From NCBI RefSeq assembly GCF_015351075.1, contig NZ_JADKRS010000005.1, positions 212,107 through 276,106 on the forward strand: a DNA stretch of 64,000 nt, written 5' to 3'. How positions within the stretch are numbered: position 1 is the stretch's first letter; each line of letters opens with the position of its first letter. Origin of the DNA: Clavibacter sp. VKM Ac-2873 (GTDB taxonomy: Bacteria > Actinomycetota > Actinomycetes > Actinomycetales > Microbacteriaceae). Below the pieces are notes generated by a model, which did not search any database, was not told the DNA's origin, and saw only the letters and a list, made by a program, of their open reading frames with translations. This document shows positions 8,656 through 16,447 of this stretch, one piece after another. The position numbers were made by a program, and so were the translations under genes.

Positions 8656-9240
8656 TCAGCCGATCGCGGCGACCACCTCGGCGACGGCCCGCTCCACCTC
8701 GGCGCCCACGGCGTCGCGGTCGCCCGACTCGGAGTCGTGCACGAACGCCGTCGCACCGCGGCGCGCGCCGCAGTAGTCGAGGATCCCGTGGCCCACCTGC
8801 GTCTCGAGCGCGGACAGGTAGCCGTGCCGCGCGAAGGACTCGCGGCTCGTGCCGGAGACGGGCACGAGGTGCACGGTGAGTCGCTGGAGCCGCTTCTCGA
8901 TGCGACCGTCGTCGTCGATGTCGAAGGCCCAGCCGCCGATGAAGGTCCGGTCGATCCAGCCCTTGAGGAGCGCCGGCATCGACCACCACCACACGGGGAA
9001 GACGAGCACGACGTGATCCACGGCGTCGAGGCGCGCCTGCTCGGCGAGGACGTCCGCGGGCGCGGGGGCGTCGCCGGAGTACGCGGCCCGGTCGGCCATG
9101 CCGAACACCGGGTCGAAGCCCTCCTGGGCGAGGTGCGCGACCTCCGTCCGGTCAGCCCCGAGCTCGGCGATGAGCCGGCGGGCGACGTGGTGGGCGAGCG
9201 AGTCGGGATCGGGGTGGGCCGTGACGATGAGCGCGGTCAT
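8656..9240 (-). CDS. NAD(P)H:quinone oxidoreductase, flavodoxin-like fold
   Basis: A 194-aa protein of the NQO/MdaB/KefF family. The N-terminus MTALIVTAHPDPDSLAHHV is the flavin-phosphate loop, and FPVWWWSMPALLKGWIDR is the signature segment contacting the isoalloxazine ring. Such enzymes reduce quinones by two electrons and protect against redox cycling. It stands alone, converging on the zinc alcohol dehydrogenase with a 24-bp gap. Confidence 0.88.
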   Translation of the reverse strand: MTALIVTAHPDPDSLAHHVARRLIAELGADRTEVAHLAQEGFDPVFGMADRAAYSGDAPAPADVLAEQARLDAVDHVVLVFPVWWWSMPALLKGWIDRTFIGGWAFDIDDDGRIEKRLQRLTVHLVPVSGTSRESFARHGYLSALETQVGHGILDYCGARRGATAFVHDSESGDRDAVGAEVERAVAEVVAAIG

Positions 9241-9274
9241 GCCTCCATCCGATCACGTCCGCCCGGTCGCCGCG

Positions 9275-10726
9275 TCAGGCGAGCTCGCCCGCGCGCTCCT
9301 CCTCCTGCAGCAACCGCCGGGCCGCGAAGCCGATGATCGCGCTGTACGTCGGGTACGCGAACCGCACGTGCGCGAGGGTCGCGACGTCGACGCCCGCGGC
9401 CATCGCGGTGGTGACCGACTGGATCACCTCGACCGCGTTCTCGCCCACGGCGTGCGCGCCGAGGATCAGCTCGCGGCGGCGGTCGGCGATGAGCAGCAGG
9501 AAGCCGGCCTCGCGGTCGTCGATCACGGCGCGGTCGACCTCCGCGAACGGCACCCGCGCGACCACGCACGCGCCGTCGCGCTCGCGCGCCTCCGACTGGG
9601 TGAGGCCGACGCCCGCGTAGTCGGGGTCGGTGAAGCCGCCGGCCGGGAGGAGCTGCAGCGGGATCCGCCTGTTGACGCCCAGCACCGCGTTCTCCGCCGC
9701 GGCCTCGCCCTCGGACTGGGCCGCCTGCACGAGCATGTCCTTGCCGTTGGCGTCGCCCACCGCGAGGATGTGCGGCACGCGCGTGCGGAGGTACCGGTCG
9801 ACCGGGATCGCCGAGCGCGCCACCTCGACGCCGGCGTGCTCGAGGCCCAGGTCGTCGACGTCGGCGGGCCAGCCGGTGGCCATGATCACGGCGTCGAAGC
9901 TGGAGGACTGCGGGCGGTCGCCGGCGCGCCAGAGCAGGGTGATGGATCCGTCGCCCGTCTTCGTCAGCCCGGTAACCGTGTCGATGCCGGTGCGCACGCG
10001 GACGCCCTGCGCGGTGAACGCCTCGGCGACGGCCTCCGAGATCGACTCGTCCGACGCCGTGAGCACGCGCGGCGCGACGTCGAGCAGCGTGACCTCGGAG
10101 CCGAACGAGCGGAAGACGGTGACGAGCTGCGCGCCCGTGTTGCCGGCGCCGATGACGGCGAGGCGGCGGGGGATACCGGGCAGCGCGAGCACGTCCTCGG
10201 GCACGGTCGCGAGCTCGGCGCCGGGGACGGGCAGGCGGCGCGAGCGGCCGCCGACGCACACGATGACGGAGCCCGCGGTGATCCGCCGGCCGCTGTCGAG
10301 CTCGAGCGTGCGGTCGTCGACGAAGCGCGCGCGGCCCTCGTGGATGAGCGTCACGCCTGCCGCGGCGAAGCGCGCCGCCTCGTCCTTGAGCGAGCGCACG
10401 CGGTCGACCTGCGCGTGCACGCGCGCGACGATCGACGGCCAGTGCGGCGCGGGCTCGCCCACGCCGATCCCGTTCTCGCCCGCGGAGCGCACCTCGCGCA
10501 CGAGCCGCGCGGTCTTCGCGAGCACGCGCGTGGGCACGCAGCCGGTGTTGACGCACGTGCCGCCCACGCGGCCGGCCTCCAGCACGACGACGGACGCGCC
10601 CAGCTCGGCGGCGCGGAGGGCCGCGGCGGTGCCCGCGGGCCCGGCGCCGATGACGGCGACGTCGTAGTGCGCGGTGTCGTCCGCAGGCGCGGCGGCGTCC
10701 TCGGGCGCTGTGGCGTTCTCGGGCAT
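9275..10726 (-). CDS. Pyridine nucleotide-disulfide oxidoreductase (MerA/lipoamide dehydrogenase-like)
   Basis: A 483-aa class I flavoprotein disulfide reductase. FAD is bound at AVIGAGPAGTAAALRAAELG. The redox-active cysteines are in GGTCVNTGCVPTRVL. NAD(P) is bound at AVIGAGNTGAQL, and the second FAD contact is ILAVGDANG. A dimerisation domain follows. There is no N-terminal HMA domain and no C-terminal Cys pair as in true mercuric reductases, so a general dihydrolipoyl-dehydrogenase-like role is likelier. GGAGGA sits 5 nt before the ATG at 10726. The gene is divergent from a TetR gene whose operator lies in the shared 141-bp region. Confidence 0.85.
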   Translation of the reverse strand: MPENATAPEDAAAPADDTAHYDVAVIGAGPAGTAAALRAAELGASVVVLEAGRVGGTCVNTGCVPTRVLAKTARLVREVRSAGENGIGVGEPAPHWPSIVARVHAQVDRVRSLKDEAARFAAAGVTLIHEGRARFVDDRTLELDSGRRITAGSVIVCVGGRSRRLPVPGAELATVPEDVLALPGIPRRLAVIGAGNTGAQLVTVFRSFGSEVTLLDVAPRVLTASDESISEAVAEAFTAQGVRVRTGIDTVTGLTKTGDGSITLLWRAGDRPQSSSFDAVIMATGWPADVDDLGLEHAGVEVARSAIPVDRYLRTRVPHILAVGDANGKDMLVQAAQSEGEAAAENAVLGVNRRIPLQLLPAGGFTDPDYAGVGLTQSEARERDGACVVARVPFAEVDRAVIDDREAGFLLLIADRRRELILGAHAVGENAVEVIQSVTTAMAAGVDVATLAHVRFAYPTYSAIIGFAARRLLQEEERAGELA

Positions 10727-10832
10727 GGCTCCTCCGATCGGCGCCGGCCCTCGGGCGGGCGGTGGCGGCGCCTGATGCGAGGCTACCGACGCCCGGGCCC
10801 TGTGCCTCCCTCGCGTCGCGACCCGGCCTCCG

Positions 10833-10861
10833 TTGACGACATACCTTGAGGTAGGTATGGT
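10833..10861 (+). promoter_or_regulatory. Promoter with nested palindromic TetR operator
   Basis: -35 TTGACG (10833-10838), 17-nt spacer, -10 TATGGT (10856-10861), then 6 nt to the ATG at 10868 (leaderless). Between the boxes is ATACCTTGAGGTAGGTAT (10841-10858): 6-bp arms ATACCT/AGGTAT, with a second palindrome ACCT-TG-AGGT nested inside. Binding would exclude RNA polymerase. Confidence 0.75.
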
Positions 10862-10867
10862 GACGGC

Positions 10868-11446
10868 ATGACCTCGACGACGGATCCCGCACCCCGCACC
10901 CGACTCATCCAGGCAGCCCAGGAGCTCTTCTGGGATGACGGCATCAGCGCCACCTCCCCGCGCGACGTGATGGACGCCAGCGGCGTCACGCAGGGCAGCC
11001 TGTACCACCACTTCCCGTCCAAGAAGGACCTCGCGCGCGCCGCGGTGTCCGATTCGGTCCAGGCGAGCCTCCGCTCCGCCGCAGCCCAGCTCGGCGGCGG
11101 AGGGGACGCGCACGACCGCCTCGTCGCCTACCTCACCCGGGATCGCGCGGCGACGCGCGGCTGCCGCATCGGCCGGCTCACCGCCGACCCGGCCGTCGCG
11201 GCCGACCCCGAGCTCTCCGGAGCCGTCGCCGGGTACTTCACGGACCTCATCGGACTCGTCCGGGACGTGCTCGTGGAGCGCGGCGTGGGCGAGCGATCCG
11301 ACGACATGGCGCATGCCGCGGTCGCCGTCGTGCAGGGGGGCTACGTCCTCGCGAAGGCCACCCAGGACGACGAGGCGATGCGCGCCGCCGTCCGGGGCTT
11401 CGTCACCCTGCTCGGAGCGGGGACGGCCGCCGCACCGGGTCGCTGA
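10868..11446 (+). CDS. TetR-family transcriptional regulator
   Basis: A 192-aa repressor with a helix-turn-helix at residues about 25-50 (PRDVMDASGVTQGSLYHHFP) and a C-terminal ligand domain containing TRDRAATRGCRIGRL, a pattern seen in TetR proteins of the YcdC/AcrR-like group. It is autoregulated through the operator between its -35 and -10 boxes and may also control the divergent disulfide oxidoreductase. It converges on the distal end of the phosphonate operon, so it is not obviously that operon's regulator. Confidence 0.9.
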   Translation: MTSTTDPAPRTRLIQAAQELFWDDGISATSPRDVMDASGVTQGSLYHHFPSKKDLARAAVSDSVQASLRSAAAQLGGGGDAHDRLVAYLTRDRAATRGCRIGRLTADPAVAADPELSGAVAGYFTDLIGLVRDVLVERGVGERSDDMAHAAVAVVQGGYVLAKATQDDEAMRAAVRGFVTLLGAGTAAAPGR

Positions 11447-11450
11447 CGCC

Positions 11451-11475
11451 GACGGAGGACGCGCACCCCTCCGTC
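11451..11475. terminator. Hairpin between convergent genes
   Basis: GACGGAGG (11451-11458), 9-nt loop, CCTCCGTC (11468-11475): a perfect 8-bp stem in the 51-bp gap between the TetR stop and the stop of the leftward phosphonate operon. There is no T-tract, as is common in such GC-rich genomes. Confidence 0.5.
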
Positions 11476-11497
11476 TGCGTCCGCGTCGGCGCCGGCG

Positions 11498-12310
11498 TCA
11501 GCGGGAGACCGCGGTGAACGGGATCCCGCTCGGCCAGTCCTCGACCTCGGCGCCCGCCCACGCCTCCAGCCCGGAGCAGCGTGAGCCGTTGAGGATGAAG
11601 CCCTCGGCCCCGCGACGCGCGAACCCCGCGAGCGAGCGCAGCTTGCCGGCCATCCCGCCGCTGGTGTCCGTCGCGGCCACGCTCGTGCGGAGCGCGAAGC
11701 CGGTCGCCTCCCCGGGGGTCATGTGCGCCACGATCCGGCGCTGATCGGGGTCCGCGTCCGCGTAGGCGAGGTACCCGTCGACGTTGGTGAGCAGGAGCAC
11801 GCGCCAGGGCCCCTCGAGCGCGTCGATCACCGCCATCGGCACGGCATCGCTGCCGAGGATGCGCACCCCGCCGCCCGGCGCCAGGACGGCATCGCCCGAG
11901 AGCACGGGGAGCACGCCGCCCGCGAGGCAGCGGCGCAGCACGTGGCCGTCGGCGTGGACGCCGCCGGGGCGCGCGTCGTCGAAGGCGCACCACGCGGACG
12001 GCTGGAGCGACATCGCATCCACCCCCAGCGCCCGGAACGCCTCCGTCCACGCCCAGCGCACGCGGAAGGTCGCCTCGGTGAGGCGCCACGCGGACCACGC
12101 GTCGCCGACGTCGATCCCGCGGACGGCGCCGTGCCCGATGGAGCCGCCGCCCGCGACGAACACGACGTGACCCGGGTGGCGGCGGTGCAGATCCGCCACG
12201 ATGCGCGCATACCGCGCGACCGCGCCCAGGTCGAGATCGTCGTCGGTCTGCTTCGTGGAGACCAGGCTGCCGCCGACCTTGACGATGAGGGTCCTCGTCG
12301 ACGAGGTCAT
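11498..12310 (-). CDS. Amino-acid-kinase-fold phosphotransferase (isopentenyl phosphate kinase/FomA-like)
   Basis: A 270-aa kinase, last gene of the phosphonate operon. The N-terminal KVGGSL glycine loop, GGGSIGHG with the catalytic-type histidine, PVLSGDAVL, LLTNVDGY and DTSGGMAGKL follow the order seen in isopentenyl phosphate kinases and in FomA, the fosfomycin kinase. Both families phosphorylate a phosphate or phosphonate oxygen. In this context it could phosphorylate the phosphonate product for self-protection, or activate a pathway intermediate; this is inference. It overlaps the preceding kinase gene as ATGA. A true isoprenoid kinase role is less likely because the organism has ispE (29.8 kb) and the gene sits in this operon. 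Confidence 0.75.
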   Translation of the reverse strand: MTSSTRTLIVKVGGSLVSTKQTDDDLDLGAVARYARIVADLHRRHPGHVVFVAGGGSIGHGAVRGIDVGDAWSAWRLTEATFRVRWAWTEAFRALGVDAMSLQPSAWCAFDDARPGGVHADGHVLRRCLAGGVLPVLSGDAVLAPGGGVRILGSDAVPMAVIDALEGPWRVLLLTNVDGYLAYADADPDQRRIVAHMTPGEATGFALRTSVAATDTSGGMAGKLRSLAGFARRGAEGFILNGSRCSGLEAWAGAEVEDWPSGIPFTAVSR

Positions 12311-12942
12311 GCGGGACGCTCCGTCCGGTCGAGGCACGCGACGATCGCGCGACGGGACGCGTCCGGGTCGCCCGAGCCGTCCACGACGGACCAGCCGTGG
12401 CGCTCCGCCCACGCGTCCATGGTGGTGAGGATCCGCGTCTGGTGCGCCACGAACGCGGCGCGGGAGCACGACGGATCCATGCCGCACTCGTAGGGCTCGA
12501 CCTCGCCGTCCTTCTTGCGCTCCCAGGCCACGTCGGGCGTCACGCGCAGGTACACCACCGTGTCCGCGCGAGGCAGCCCGGCCACGACCGACTCGATCCA
12601 CTCCCGGTCCACCCCGTAGGCGATCTCGCTCGCGGCGTGCTTCATCCAGTAGCCGTCGAGGACGGTGATCGCGCCCGGCTCGGGAGGGCGCGCCTCCAGC
12701 GCGTACCCCATGGACCACATGAGGAACAGGAACCGCGAGGCGCGGGGCATCTCCGCCACGCACTGCCGGGTCTCCTCCACGGAGGCCTGCATGAACCGGG
12801 CGGCCGGGTAGCGGTCGTCGCCCACGATGTCCCACCGGCCCACCGTGGTGGCCGCGTCCCCGCGGTCGCGCAGGAGCTCCGTGGCGAGACGCGTCGCGGT
12901 CGACTTCCCGGCGCCGTCGGCGCCGACGACGGCGACGATCAT
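12307..12942 (-). CDS. Thymidylate-kinase-like P-loop kinase
   Basis: A 211-aa P-loop protein starting MIVAVVGADGAGKSTATRLA. The Walker A is at residues 7-15, a DGYWMKH segment resembles the DR(Y/W) region of thymidylate kinases, and VVYLRVTPDVAWERKKDGEVEPY resembles the lid region. Housekeeping dTMP kinases differ in the middle, so this is a paralogue recruited to the operon. It overlaps both neighbours by 4 nt (ATGA). Together with the FomA-like kinase and the nucleotidyltransferase it forms a phosphoryl/nucleotidyl-transfer block at the operon end. The substrate is unknown. Confidence 0.7.
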   Translation of the reverse strand: MIVAVVGADGAGKSTATRLATELLRDRGDAATTVGRWDIVGDDRYPAARFMQASVEETRQCVAEMPRASRFLFLMWSMGYALEARPPEPGAITVLDGYWMKHAASEIAYGVDREWIESVVAGLPRADTVVYLRVTPDVAWERKKDGEVEPYECGMDPSCSRAAFVAHQTRILTTMDAWAERHGWSVVDGSGDPDASRRAIVACLDRTERPA

Positions 12943-14090
12943 GCGCCGACCCCGACGCTCGCGGGGCGCCCCGCGGTCGCCTGGGCGACGGGCGCCGCGG
13001 CGAACAGGCGCTCGGGGAACGGGATGGACCACGTCGCGTCCGCGCGGTCGGCGGTGCGGTACACGTCCAGGGAGGACGTGTCGGCGGGCCGCGTCGCGTC
13101 GAGCACGTGCGGGGGCACGCTCCCCGGATGGAACGCGTCCGCGAAGTGGAGCGCGTGGTGGACGATCCGGCGCCGTCGCGTCTCCGCCGTGCGCTCGAGC
13201 ACGTCGTCCCACCCGGCGCCGTCGAGCGCGCCGGCGCTGGCGGTGACGTCGACGAACTTGCCGATGTGCATCGCGACGCCGGGCGCCGCGAACGGCGGTC
13301 GGGTCGCCTCCGCGTGCAGGTGCACGCACAGGTCGAGCAGCTCATCGGCGGGATCCAGCCGGGACAGCGGGCGGCCGTCGACCACGCTCGGGCGGGACCT
13401 GCCCAGCACCTCGCGCGTGCGGGCCTCCTCGTCGGGCTCGTCCGCGAACACGGAGTGGGCGAGGTCGATGCGGAGCACCGGCAGGTCGGGCCGGGGACCC
13501 GGCCGGAGGTAGGGGAGCGTGCCGGCGGCCCCCGCGGGATCCGGGGAGGGCACGAGGCGATCCCCCTCCCAGGCGATCGTCCCCCTGACGTAGCCCAGCT
13601 CGCGCAGGGCGGCGTCGGTCGCGTCCGCGTCGCCGCGCGCGACGAGGAGGTCGACGTCGGTGACGCGGCGGGCGCCGATGTCGCCGTAGAGCGACTCGGC
13701 GACGGCGAGCCCCTTCTGCAGGGCGTGCGCGACGCCGCGCCGCTCGAGCGCGCGCGTCACGGCCTCCGCCTCGCCCGCCAGGGCGCGGTTCCGTTCGCGG
13801 TTGCCCGCGAGGACCGCGGGGTAGATCCAGGCGGAGGGCACGGCCTGCATGCCGTCGGCGGTGTCGCCGCGCGCCAGGTGGTGCTCGAGGAGGTGGCGCC
13901 CCACGAGGGGCAGGACCTTGTGCTGCGCGGCGCGTTCCAGGAACACCCCCCACCGCACGGAGCCGCCGCGGATGAGGCGCAGGGCCGCGTCGACGTCCGT
14001 CTCGTCCAGGCGGACCCGCGACAGCCCGAGGAGCAGGCGTCGTTCCGGATCCAGGCCGCTCGGTGCGGCACGCTCGTCGTGCAGGTGCAT
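12939..14090 (-). CDS. Nucleotidyltransferase-fold protein (NTP_transf_5 type)
   Basis: A 383-aa protein of the uncharacterised nucleotidyltransferase family often found in natural-product operons. The diagnostic region is LQKGLAVAESLYGD...RVTDVDLLV, where the two aspartates of DVDLLV are the expected metal ligands. It is followed by a long helical domain with LCVHLHAEA. The ATG at 14090 has GGAGAGG upstream. It lies 89 bp after the iron alcohol dehydrogenase and overlaps the next kinase. It could transfer a nucleotide to the phosphonate product; this is inferred from fold and position only. Confidence 0.7.
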   Translation of the reverse strand: MHLHDERAAPSGLDPERRLLLGLSRVRLDETDVDAALRLIRGGSVRWGVFLERAAQHKVLPLVGRHLLEHHLARGDTADGMQAVPSAWIYPAVLAGNRERNRALAGEAEAVTRALERRGVAHALQKGLAVAESLYGDIGARRVTDVDLLVARGDADATDAALRELGYVRGTIAWEGDRLVPSPDPAGAAGTLPYLRPGPRPDLPVLRIDLAHSVFADEPDEEARTREVLGRSRPSVVDGRPLSRLDPADELLDLCVHLHAEATRPPFAAPGVAMHIGKFVDVTASAGALDGAGWDDVLERTAETRRRRIVHHALHFADAFHPGSVPPHVLDATRPADTSSLDVYRTADRADATWSIPFPERLFAAAPVAQATAGRPASVGVGA

Positions 14091-14179
14091 GGTGGTCGAC
14101 CTCTCCGTGGTGGTGTCGGGACGCGGGTCCCCGTGGTCCGTCGAGCGGGCGGGGTGGATGAGGGGCGCGGGTCGGTCCG

Positions 14180-15277
14180 TCACCAGGACCGCCGCAGGAT
14201 CGCGAGCATCGCGTCGGGGCCGCCGTGCGCGCCCGGGTCGTTCTCGACGCTGCCCGTGACGGCGGCGACCAGGCGCGGCAGGTCGTCGGCCGACACCCCG
14301 GTGTCGCGGAGCCGCAGCCGCAGATCGAGGCCGTCGCGCAGCCGGTCGACGGTCTCCGCGGTCGCACCCGCGCCGCCGAGGGCGTCGTCGGTCCGGCGCA
14401 GCGCATCGGGGGCGAGGGCGCCGAGGTGCTGGATCCACGCCGGGTACAGCAGCGCGAGCCCGGCGCCGTGCGGCAGCTCGATCCCCACGGCGCCCATCGC
14501 CTGCTGGAGTCGGTGCGGGAACCCGGTGCTCGCCGTGGCGACGCTGAGCCCGCCGAACAGGGCGGCCTCCGCCAGCCGGTGGCGGTCCCGCCGATCCGGG
14601 CTCAGCTCGAGCTCGGCGGCCATCCGCTGCAGGGCCGTGGTGGCGAAGACGTCCGACACGGGGCTGCGGCGGCGGGCGACGAGGCCCTCGATCCCGTGGG
14701 CCACCGCGTCGAAGCCCGTGGCGGCCGCCGTGCGGTCGTCGACGCCCGCGAGCAGCTCCGGGTCGACGAGCGCGATGCGCGGCCGCACCGCATCCCCGCG
14801 GATCGCGACCTTGCCGCCGCCGTGGTCGTCGCCGAGGAGCGCGCCGGTGGTGACCTCGGCGCCGCTCCCGGCCGTGGTCGGCACCGCGATCACGGGGATC
14901 CGCCGCTCGACGGCCGCGCCGACCAGCCGCGCCACGCCGCCACCGCCCGCGGCGACGCCGCACGCCTTCGCGACGTCGAGCACGCTGCCGCCGCCGATCC
15001 CGATGATCACGTCGGCGCGGGCGTCCTCGACGACGCGCAGCACGCTCTCCGCGTCGCGCACGCGCGGCTCCGGCGGCACGATGTCCGCGACGGTCACGTC
15101 GACCCCGGCGCGCCGGAGGCTCGCGACGGCGCGTGCCGTCACCCCCGAGCGCCGCATCGCGTGCCGGCCGGTGACCAGCACGGCGCGCGTGCCGAACCCC
15201 GCGGCCAGCGCGCCGAGGTCGTCGAGGCCGCCGTCGCCGAGCACGATCCTCGTGTCGAGCCGGATGTCACAGAGCAT
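14180..15277 (-). CDS. Iron-containing (group III) alcohol dehydrogenase, probable phosphonoaldehyde reductase
   Basis: A 365-aa Fe-ADH. NAD-binding elements are IIGIGGGSVLDVAKACG and VPTTAGSGAEVT. Metal-binding histidines lie in FDAVAHGIEGL, GFPHRLQQAMG and ELPHGAGLALLYP. Phosphonate pathways use such enzymes (PhpC, FomC) to reduce phosphonoacetaldehyde. Here the ArgC-like neighbour should supply phosphonolactaldehyde, so the likely product is 2,3-dihydroxypropylphosphonate. A strong ribosome site (GAGGAGG) precedes the ATG at 15277, which overlaps the kinase-homologue stop by 11 nt. Confidence 0.8.
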   Translation of the reverse strand: MLCDIRLDTRIVLGDGGLDDLGALAAGFGTRAVLVTGRHAMRRSGVTARAVASLRRAGVDVTVADIVPPEPRVRDAESVLRVVEDARADVIIGIGGGSVLDVAKACGVAAGGGGVARLVGAAVERRIPVIAVPTTAGSGAEVTTGALLGDDHGGGKVAIRGDAVRPRIALVDPELLAGVDDRTAAATGFDAVAHGIEGLVARRRSPVSDVFATTALQRMAAELELSPDRRDRHRLAEAALFGGLSVATASTGFPHRLQQAMGAVGIELPHGAGLALLYPAWIQHLGALAPDALRRTDDALGGAGATAETVDRLRDGLDLRLRLRDTGVSADDLPRLVAAVTGSVENDPGAHGGPDAMLAILRRSW

Positions 15278-16445
15278 GGGTCCTCCTCGGCGGGGGGAGC
15301 GGGCGGCGGGTCCGCAGCGCGTCCAGCGCGGCGGCGGATCCGGTGGCGATGAGCGTGAGGGCCGACCCGCCACCGGACGACCGGCGGGCGACGGCAGCGG
15401 GGAGGTCGTGCACGGTGTCGCCGCCGAGCAGCAGGGCGGTGGCGCGGGGATCCGCGCAGCACCGCTCGACCGCGCGGGCCGCCACGCGATGCCCCTCGTG
15501 CGCGGCGCTCGGGGTGCCCGCGACCAGCATGCGCGTCGGCGCGTCGAGCGGTCCGAGCGCGGCGGTCGGGAACTCGAAGTCCACGATGCGCTCTCCCGGG
15601 TGCACGGGCGCGCCGACGGCGATCCGCCGCACCGCCCCGTCCCGGCCGGCGACGATCAGCCGCGCGGGCAGCACGAGCCGGTGGGCGGACGGGCCCGCGA
15701 GCACGGAGCGGGCGGCGGCCAGCGCGCGGGCGGGCCGTTCCCCCATCGAGGAGTCGCCGATGTCCATCCCCGCCGCACGGAGGACGGCGTTGAGCACGGT
15801 GCCGGCCGGGACCACGCGCTCGTAGTGGCGCACGAGGCGGGGGAGGCCGATCTCGGCCTTCTCCGTCTTCCTGCCGCCGAGCACGGCGAGCGAGCGCCCC
15901 TCCGGTCGGGTCCAGCCGTCGAGCTCGCCGACCGCCCGCTCGACGGACGAGGCCAGGTACGCGGGCAGGTGGCGGAGGATCGCGTCGTTCGACGCGTGCG
16001 CCCGGTGCAGCTTCGAGAACCCGCCGAGGACGAGCGCGTCCCCGAGCCGCGCGAAGGCGCGCCCGAGCGCGGGGTCGTCCCGTTCCTCCCCGGCGTGATG
16101 GCGCGTGTTCCCGAACACGACCACCTCGCCCGGGCGCATCGTGCGCGCGCGCCTCCGGGCCGGGGGCGTCGCGTTCTCCGGGAAGTAGTCCACGCGGCGG
16201 CCGAGGCGCGATCCCAGGTACCGGGCGACGTGGTCCAGGTGCGTCGCGGATCCGTCGCCGTGCGTCCCCTGGTGGCTGAGCACCGCGACGCGCGCGCCCC
16301 GCCCGGCCATCATGGCCAGGTCGTCGAGCTCCTCGTCGATGCGCTCGGTGCTCGCGAGGCGCGCGTCGACGTTGAAGCCCGCCGAGAGGATCCACCTGTC
16401 CCCGGCCCGGATGCGCGCCGTGCGGATCGACGCCACCCCGCGCAC
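15267..16445 (-). CDS. Phosphoglycerate kinase homologue, probable phosphonolactate kinase
   Basis: A 392-aa protein, the length of phosphoglycerate kinase but strongly diverged. Recognisable blocks in PGK order are GFNVDARLASTERI (PGK: FNVPL...TRI), VLSHQGTHGDG (SHLGRP), GEVVVFGNTRHHAGEE (ENLRFYPEE), FSKLHRAHASND (FGTAHRAHAS), AVLGGRKTEK (ILGGAKVSDK), LLGGDTVHDL and SSGGGSALTLIATG. The SHLGR arginine is replaced, while the arginines of the R(F/H) and HRAHAS blocks remain. PGK makes an acyl phosphate on 3-phosphoglycerate; phosphonolactate is its phosphonate mimic, so it should give phosphonolactyl phosphate for the next enzyme. GTG start at 16445, 2 nt after the ArgC-like stop. Confidence 0.8.
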   Translation of the reverse strand: MRGVASIRTARIRAGDRWILSAGFNVDARLASTERIDEELDDLAMMAGRGARVAVLSHQGTHGDGSATHLDHVARYLGSRLGRRVDYFPENATPPARRRARTMRPGEVVVFGNTRHHAGEERDDPALGRAFARLGDALVLGGFSKLHRAHASNDAILRHLPAYLASSVERAVGELDGWTRPEGRSLAVLGGRKTEKAEIGLPRLVRHYERVVPAGTVLNAVLRAAGMDIGDSSMGERPARALAAARSVLAGPSAHRLVLPARLIVAGRDGAVRRIAVGAPVHPGERIVDFEFPTAALGPLDAPTRMLVAGTPSAAHEGHRVAARAVERCCADPRATALLLGGDTVHDLPAAVARRSSGGGSALTLIATGSAAALDALRTRRPLPPPRRTHAL

Positions 16446-16447
16446 GC

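Noticed and set aside
9275..10726. Mercuric reductase (merA)
   Set aside because: Lacks the N-terminal metal-binding domain and C-terminal cysteine pair; no mer genes nearby.
12939..12942. Sequencing frameshift between the nucleotidyltransferase and the thymidylate-kinase-like gene
   Set aside because: The 4-nt overlap is a normal ATGA coupling, repeated at many junctions in this operon.
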